8,839 bases of DNA from an uncultured Ectothiorhodospiraceae bacterium (GTDB lineage Bacteria; Pseudomonadota; Gammaproteobacteria; UBA6429; Thiohalophilaceae): NCBI GenBank assembly GCA_947259425.1, contig CAMYMO010000371.1, positions 1-8,839 of the forward strand. The letters run 5' to 3'. Numbering within the stretch: position 1 is the stretch's first letter; every line of letters begins with the position of its first letter. Shown here piece by piece: positions 5,521 to 8,839 of the stretch. Made by a program: the position numbers and the translations under genes. The notes beneath the pieces are model-generated. The model ran no database searches. It was not told the origin of the DNA and was given only the letters and a program-made list of their open reading frames with translations.

Positions 5521-6975
5521 ATGACAACCATTATTTCCGAACAGACCCCCTCGCAACTCAAAACCAGTCTTAGCTGGGCGTATCTGGTGCTGTTACTTAT
5601 TCTTGGTTTTTTCGTTTGGTGGGGTTATGCGACGTCTACCTCATTAGAGCGCCTAAGTGATCCGGTCTCGGCGGTCGCAGATTCCCTTGGACCGGAACTG
5701 GAATTCTATGATGGCGTGGAAACATCACCAAGATGGCAACAAGTGCTGCTCATTTTTCCGGGACTCACTCAAGAAGAATTTATCAAGGTCGCGATAAAAA
5801 CCTGGCGCGATGTAATAACTACGATACAGCAAAATCCCGAATACTATGATCTAACGGAAGTACAAGTCGCCCAGGCTCATCTATTGATCTTACTGGCCGA
5901 AAAACAAAATTGGCAAGCCGCGCAAGATGAATTGAATACCTGGCAAAATACGGATAGCCCCCTCCTTCAATATGTCATTTCTATTTACGGCCATAACCAA
6001 TATATCGAACGACCTGAGCACGCTTTTTTTGAAATATATCCGGATAACTGGACAACCTTGCATGTATTAAAACAAGAAGCAAAGATACGTGGCGATTCGC
6101 AACGACATGAACAAATTAATAACCAAATCCAACAGCTAACACGATCACAGTTGAATCGCACCATCGCTTATACCTTAGTCTGGTGGATGCTGACACTATT
6201 CGGTGTTTTACTCTTTATCGTATATTTCCGAAAATTCTTACTCCCAGCAAACCCGTACCAAACGGCCTGGCCGACCAATGATGCCTTAGGTATTTGCATT
6301 CGTATCGAGTTGATCCTGACGCTGCTATTACTAATGCAAAGTGTTTGGTATGTCCTGGCCGAGTACGTTGAAATATTGTCCCCCCTGGTGGATATTTTTT
6401 ATTCGTGGATGTCATTGTTCTCCGGGTTGGTTAGCGTGTTCTTCATTCACCTCTTTTTAATCAGACCAAGAGCAACCACTTTTCGCGATGCATTCGGTTT
6501 ATCGCTGTCCCGCATGAACGGCGCGCTGCCATTATTTGGCTGGGTACTGGTTTTACTCAGCCTGGACAATATCGGCATCATTATGATTAACCTCATCGCC
6601 GATGGCCTGGGGGTGAAGCCTGATTGGAGTGAAGGTATCTCTGAAAACCTGTTATGGGGAACACCCTTCGAGGTCACCCTTGAAAGTATTGATACGGTGA
6701 TATGGGCACCGATTTTTGAAGAACTCCTCTTTCGAGGCGTTTTATATCTGGGGCTTCGTCAACGCTATTCACCCATCGTCGCCGCGTTAATCAGTGCCGC
6801 CCTCTTTTCCTTGTTACATTTTTATTCGATTGTCGGATTTTTTGAGGTTTTTTGGAGTGGTATCCTCTATGCGTTGGCATTTGAGTATAGCCGTAGCCTG
6901 CTACCGGCCATAGGTGCACACATGCTATATAACTTGCATTGGTTACTTTATTCGTTGGTCTTCTATCGATTGTAG
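5521..6975 (+). CDS. CPBP (Abi/CAAX-type) intramembrane glutamic protease
   Basis: A 484-residue polytopic membrane protein. The C-terminal third is a CPBP/Abi domain with all main motifs: EELLFRG at 400-406 (catalytic Glu400-Glu401 and Arg405), FSLLH with His433, and HMLYN with His467 and Asn471. These residues line the active site of Rce1-like glutamic proteases. Membrane segments are seen at about 18-36, 216-237, 257-280, 288-313, 334-359 and in the catalytic bundle 392-482. Between the first and second segments is a soluble, helical region of about 175 residues; QVAQAHLLILLAEKQNWQAA within it is TPR-like. Such an extension makes the protein much longer than ordinary members of roughly 200-300 residues. 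ATG 5521 has no Shine-Dalgarno, but a TATAAT lies 16 bases upstream. Bacterial relatives act in bacteriocin immunity, protein processing or anchoring; the substrate here is unknown. Confidence 0.9.
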   Translation: MTTIISEQTPSQLKTSLSWAYLVLLLILGFFVWWGYATSTSLERLSDPVSAVADSLGPELEFYDGVETSPRWQQVLLIFPGLTQEEFIKVAIKTWRDVITTIQQNPEYYDLTEVQVAQAHLLILLAEKQNWQAAQDELNTWQNTDSPLLQYVISIYGHNQYIERPEHAFFEIYPDNWTTLHVLKQEAKIRGDSQRHEQINNQIQQLTRSQLNRTIAYTLVWWMLTLFGVLLFIVYFRKFLLPANPYQTAWPTNDALGICIRIELILTLLLLMQSVWYVLAEYVEILSPLVDIFYSWMSLFSGLVSVFFIHLFLIRPRATTFRDAFGLSLSRMNGALPLFGWVLVLLSLDNIGIIMINLIADGLGVKPDWSEGISENLLWGTPFEVTLESIDTVIWAPIFEELLFRGVLYLGLRQRYSPIVAALISAALFSLLHFYSIVGFFEVFWSGILYALAFEYSRSLLPAIGAHMLYNLHWLLYSLVFYRL

Positions 6976-7378
6976 CAACGTGCCGCGACCGATCTCGACA
7001 AACTTGCAAGCGAGATGGCTTTATCAGCAAGAATACAGGCCGGTCGACCCAGCCCATAGCGCGGACATTAATCTGATACTTATAGTTCGCCTGAAATGAG
7101 AAAGCTAATAAGAAAGCTGTGGTCAACATTATTGACTGGAATCAACACACAATCCTGCCAAGCAAATTATCACTCTCTTATATAGCTGACTACATCCGGA
7201 TCATAAAAATTCAGCCCCCGATTTGTCTGCTCAAAATCATTTCGCCTCTATCTTACTGTTTTATATGATATTTTCACCTCTAGCCGAGCAAAAAACAGCT
7301 GAAAAACTACTCCACTTTTAGCTAATTACCTGATAAAATCGCTCGGATATTAACGCTAAATTTTTGAGGTATTTTGTA
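6976..7378. other. Non-coding stretch between CPBP and TusE/DsrC-like genes
   Basis: No convincing gene is seen on either strand; short open frames here lack ribosome binding sites or overlap the protease gene antisense. Visible structure includes an inverted repeat ATCTCG (6992-6997) with CGAGAT (7011-7016) soon after the protease stop, with no T tract. There is also a direct repeat AGAAAGCT at 7099-7106 and 7111-7118. The right end becomes AT-rich and holds the likely promoter of the downstream gene. Confidence 0.6.
7331..7339 (+). promoter_or_regulatory. Possible extended -10 promoter of the TusE/DsrC-like gene
   Basis: TGATAAAAT combines a TGn extension with the hexamer TAAAAT (five of six consensus). 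No -35 stands out. Transcription would start near 7346, leaving a leader of about 33 bases that contains the ribosome binding site GAGG at 7366-7369. Confidence 0.4.
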
Positions 7379-7714
7379 ATGGAAGCAGTAGTAAACGGTC
7401 AAACCATCCAGCTAAGCGAAGCGGGCTGGTTAGAGAATCTTGACGAATGGAGCGAGGAGCTCGCCGTCGAAATCGCAAAGAATGAACAAATTCCTGAGCT
7501 TACGGAAGAACATTGGGACATCATCAACACCGCGCGTGAATTTTTCACCGACGAAGGTGTGGTGGCTGAACCGCGTAAGTTCTCCAAGATCATGAAAGAG
7601 CGCTTCGGTGCCGATCGCAGTAGCCAACAGTATATCTACTCACTGTTCCCTACCGGTTTGATCAAATGCGCAAACAAAGTGGCCGGACTTCCTCGTCCTA
7701 AAGGTTGTAGCTAA
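7379..7714 (+). CDS. TusE/DsrC/DsvC-family sulfur relay protein
   Basis: A small cytosolic sulfur carrier of 111 residues that accepts persulfide sulfur on a C-terminal cysteine and passes it on. In E. coli TusE the partners are TusBCD and MnmA for tRNA 2-thiouridine; in sulfur-metabolising bacteria DsrC works with DsrAB. Family marks are GWLENLDEWSEELA (about 18-31), TEEHWDIIN, YIYSLFP and the C-terminal arm KVAGLPRPKGCS, with the carrier Cys in the penultimate position. A second Cys lies 13 residues before it, not 11 as in classical DsrC. The position equivalent to DsrC CysB is Asn, so this is nearer TusE or a variant subgroup. ATG 7379 is chosen over an in-frame TTG at 7364 because GAGG (7366-7369) is nine bases before it and the protein then starts like the family. 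It is monocistronic, ending at a strong terminator. Confidence 0.9.
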   Translation: MEAVVNGQTIQLSEAGWLENLDEWSEELAVEIAKNEQIPELTEEHWDIINTAREFFTDEGVVAEPRKFSKIMKERFGADRSSQQYIYSLFPTGLIKCANKVAGLPRPKGCS

Positions 7715-7748
7715 GCCGACCGCCTCTTTACCGCAAAGCAAAGTTATT

Positions 7749-7781
7749 AAAAAAGCCAGGTCATCGACCTGGCTTTTTTTT
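7749..7781. terminator. Strong bidirectional rho-independent terminator
   Basis: GCCAGGTC (7755-7762), loop ATC, GACCTGGC (7766-7773) form a perfect eight-pair stem. It is flanked by six A on the left and eight T on the right, so the stem can extend and both strands end in a T tract. It lies between the convergent TusE/DsrC-like and Crp-like genes and can serve both. Confidence 0.93.
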
Positions 7782-7783
7782 GT

Positions 7784-7806
7784 TAACGAAACGAGTTATT
7801 TCGTTA
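7784..7806. repeat. Inverted repeat downstream of the Crp-like gene
   Basis: TAACGAAA (7784-7791) and TTTCGTTA (7799-7806) form a perfect eight-base inverted repeat with a seven-base loop. It sits between the main terminator and the Crp-like stop codon, and may act as a secondary 3' hairpin for the leftward transcript. Confidence 0.5.
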
Positions 7807-7822
7807 TTAAATCAATAACCCC

Positions 7823-8473
7823 TCACCAGCCCGGGGGCAGTTTTTCGTTTATCACAATACTGTCTTTGGTTACGGTAATGTAGTTGCCTTTGGTGAGTTC
7901 CTTAAAGATACGGCTGACCATCTCGCGCGAAGAGCCAACGATATGGGCAATATCCTGGTGCGTCAGTTTGGGTTTAACCATCATCTTACCGTCTTCATTT
8001 GTATCTTTGGCCAGATCTAATAAGGTATGAGCAACACGTCCATACACATCCATCAAGGCCAGACTTTTTACACTTTCGGTCAGGCCGCGCACTTGTTTTG
8101 TCAGCGCGCGAATCAGGTTAAAGGCCAGATTACTATTATCCGCCAGGCATTGTTTAAAGCTGGCCTTGGAGATGATCATCACCTTGGTCGGGGTTAAGGT
8201 CATCACCGAGGCGGAACGGGGCTCGTCATCGACGAGTGATAACTCACCAAAATAATCACCCGCACGTAAAATATTTAAAATGACTTCCTTGCCTGTTTCG
8301 TCACAGGCATAGGCTTTGACTTCACCTTCGAGGATAACGTATAGGGAATCGGTATTATCCCCCTCATTGATCAAGATTGAATTCGCGGGATAATTGCGCG
8401 TATGAGTATGTTCGGTTAAGGCACACGTATCATCCGCCGCTAATTCCGAAAACAAGTAAACTTGATTAAGCAT
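7823..8473 (-). CDS. Crp/Fnr-family transcriptional regulator
   Basis: A 216-residue dimeric DNA-binding regulator. Residues about 1-110 form a cyclic-nucleotide-binding beta-roll with ILEGEVKAY (47-55), GDYFGELSLVDDEPRSASV (72-90) and the phosphate-binding pattern Gly76-Glu77-Leu78 with Arg86-Ser87, comparable to the cAMP pocket of E. coli CRP. The long dimerisation helix spans about 115-142. The helix-turn-helix is LTHQDIAHIVGSSREMVSRIF (170-190); Arg183, Glu184 and Arg188 match the CRP residues that read TGTGA half-sites. There is no N-terminal cysteine cluster, so it is not an FNR-type oxygen sensor. GAGG (minus strand, 8483-8480) lies six bases before ATG 8473. It is convergent with the TusE/DsrC-like gene. 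It is probably cAMP-responsive, but whether it is the main CRP or a paralogue cannot be decided here. Confidence 0.92.
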   Translation of the reverse strand: MLNQVYLFSELAADDTCALTEHTHTRNYPANSILINEGDNTDSLYVILEGEVKAYACDETGKEVILNILRAGDYFGELSLVDDEPRSASVMTLTPTKVMIISKASFKQCLADNSNLAFNLIRALTKQVRGLTESVKSLALMDVYGRVAHTLLDLAKDTNEDGKMMVKPKLTHQDIAHIVGSSREMVSRIFKELTKGNYITVTKDSIVINEKLPPGW

Positions 8474-8533
8474 CGGTGACCTCGATCAATTGTTGGCAAA
8501 GTTCACGCTGTCCAGCACTCGCTGCGCGTTTTT

Positions 8534-8550
8534 ATTATAGATGTACATCT
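8534..8550 (-). promoter_or_regulatory. Promoter -10 and adjacent palindrome upstream of the Crp-like gene
   Basis: On the minus strand a perfect TATAAT (8539-8534) lies about 60 bases before the Crp-like start. Directly upstream of it, sharing one base, is the perfect 12-base palindrome AGATGTACATCT (8550-8539), located in what would be the -10/-35 spacer. No good -35 is seen, which fits a promoter controlled by a bound protein. The palindrome does not match the TGTGA-N6-TCACA pattern of CRP. Confidence 0.45.
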
Positions 8551-8630
8551 CTCTGCAATCCTTGCATATCACTTAGTTCAATTGACTGGTCACAAACGGG
8601 TTAAGGCGTCGTGTCCAGCAGTACTTCTCC

Positions 8631-8650
8631 ACCGTAAAAAACCGTAAAAA
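8631..8650. repeat. Tandem 10-bp direct repeat
   Basis: ACCGTAAAAA occurs twice in perfect tandem, directly left of the hairpin at 8656-8676. It may be slippage-derived or a binding site. Confidence 0.7.
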
Positions 8651-8655
8651 TCCGC

Positions 8656-8676
8656 TCGCCCGAAGGCGATCTTTTT
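8656..8676 (+). terminator. Terminator-like hairpin without an obvious upstream gene
   Basis: TCGCC (8656-8660), loop CGAA, GGCGA (8665-8669) is a perfect five-pair stem, followed two bases later by TTTTT. On the minus strand the same stem is closed by a stable C(TTCG)G loop, and a T run follows five bases after the stem. No gene ends nearby on the plus strand, so it may end a small RNA, or a leftward gene starting beyond the window. Confidence 0.45.
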
Positions 8677-8718
8677 GCTGCGCTTATCTGGTCGGTATCT
8701 TGAATCGTGCCTGTTTCG

Positions 8719-8747
8719 TTTCTGGCATCATTTCTGGCATCGATGCC
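8719..8747. repeat. Direct repeat TTTCTGGCATC x2 with palindrome GGCATCGATGCC
   Basis: TTTCTGGCATC occurs at 8719-8729 and 8731-8741, a 12-base periodicity. The second copy runs into the perfect 12-base palindrome GGCATCGATGCC (8736-8747). The combination of direct repeats and a palindrome suggests a protein-binding cluster. Confidence 0.5.
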
Positions 8748-8839
8748 GCTGCACTAACTCCGTACCCACTCTATATATGTTGAACTAAAGCATATATGAT
8801 TTAGGCGTTGAAGTCATGGTGCTAAATAACAACCAAGGC

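Larger units (their letters stand above)
8474..8839. other. Repeat-rich non-coding region right of the Crp-like gene
   Basis: No convincing gene is seen. The left 70 bases hold the Crp-like promoter. From about 8630 rightward there are a tandem decamer, a hairpin with a T tract, a tandem dodecamer-spaced repeat running into a 12-base palindrome, and an AT inverted repeat (ATATATG 8773-8779 with CATATAT 8791-8797). An ATG at 8816 opens a frame that continues off the edge (MVLNNNQG) without a clear ribosome binding site. Confidence 0.6.

Noticed and set aside
6791..7129. 112-codon ORF antisense to the end of the CPBP gene
   Set aside because: It overlaps the catalytic part of the protease on the opposite strand; the product is basic and low in recognisable motifs, with no ribosome binding site evident.
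8584..8595. TCACA near 8590 as half of a CRP operator
   Set aside because: No TGTGA-like partner occurs six bases upstream; the flanking bases do not form the required symmetry.
8610..8780. Plus-strand open frame of about 55 codons through the repeat-rich region
   Set aside because: It has no start codon or ribosome binding site, the product is cysteine- and arginine-rich without family resemblance, and the DNA is better explained by repeats and hairpins.
8816..8839. ATG opening a frame to the right edge (MVLNNNQG)
   Set aside because: There are only eight codons and no clear ribosome binding site; too little to call a gene, though a start of one cannot be excluded.

Overview
The window reads as the chromosome of a gammaproteobacterium. 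The beta-class glutathione transferase is close to the Escherichia coli type, a TusE/DsrC-family sulfur-relay protein is present, and a Crp-like regulator keeps both the cyclic-nucleotide and the DNA-recognition signatures. This assignment is inferred from protein resemblance only; no rRNA, tRNA or mobility gene is visible.

Layout. (1) Positions 1-1483 hold a divergent redox or electrophile-response locus. A GST gene and an overlapping NTF2-like gene, which runs off the left edge and starts with GTG, read leftward. An HxlR-family repressor reads rightward. The 132-bp divergent region carries two GTTACCTTT-type operator-like sites and a third palindrome between them. (2) Positions about 1669-5266 hold five rightward, visibly AT-rich genes of mostly unknown function: an STM3941-like two-TM protein, a single-pass membrane protein, a soluble HELTH zinc metallopeptidase, a secreted Lys-rich protein and a DUF3784-type membrane protein. 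Gaps of roughly 70-130 bp separate them and most have their own ribosome binding site, which looks like an accessory insertion rather than a tight operon. (3) Positions 5281-5459 hold a short relic resembling the C-terminus of an MtfA-type (M90) peptidase. (4) Positions 5521-6975 encode a CPBP/Abi intramembrane glutamic protease with an unusually long N-terminal extension. Its promoter -10 box lies almost against the start codon. (5) Positions 6976-7378 are non-coding. (6) Positions 7379-7714 encode the TusE/DsrC-like protein, followed by a strong bidirectional terminator. (7) Positions 7823-8473 encode a leftward Crp/Fnr-family regulator with its own promoter. (8) Positions 8474-8839 are non-coding but dense in short repeats, palindromes and a terminator-like hairpin.

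How the parts may work together. In region 1, HxlR probably represses its own gene and the GST-NTF2 pair until its conserved cysteine is modified. The central genes show no recognisable shared pathway, though a soluble zinc peptidase, a decayed peptidase relic and an intramembrane protease lie within about 4 kb. The DsrC-like protein delivers persulfide sulfur (tRNA thiolation or a related relay), but its second cysteine is displaced relative to true DsrC. I see no clear previously undescribed system. The best leads are the AT-rich orphan cluster, the displaced cysteine and the repeat-rich region upstream of the Crp gene.
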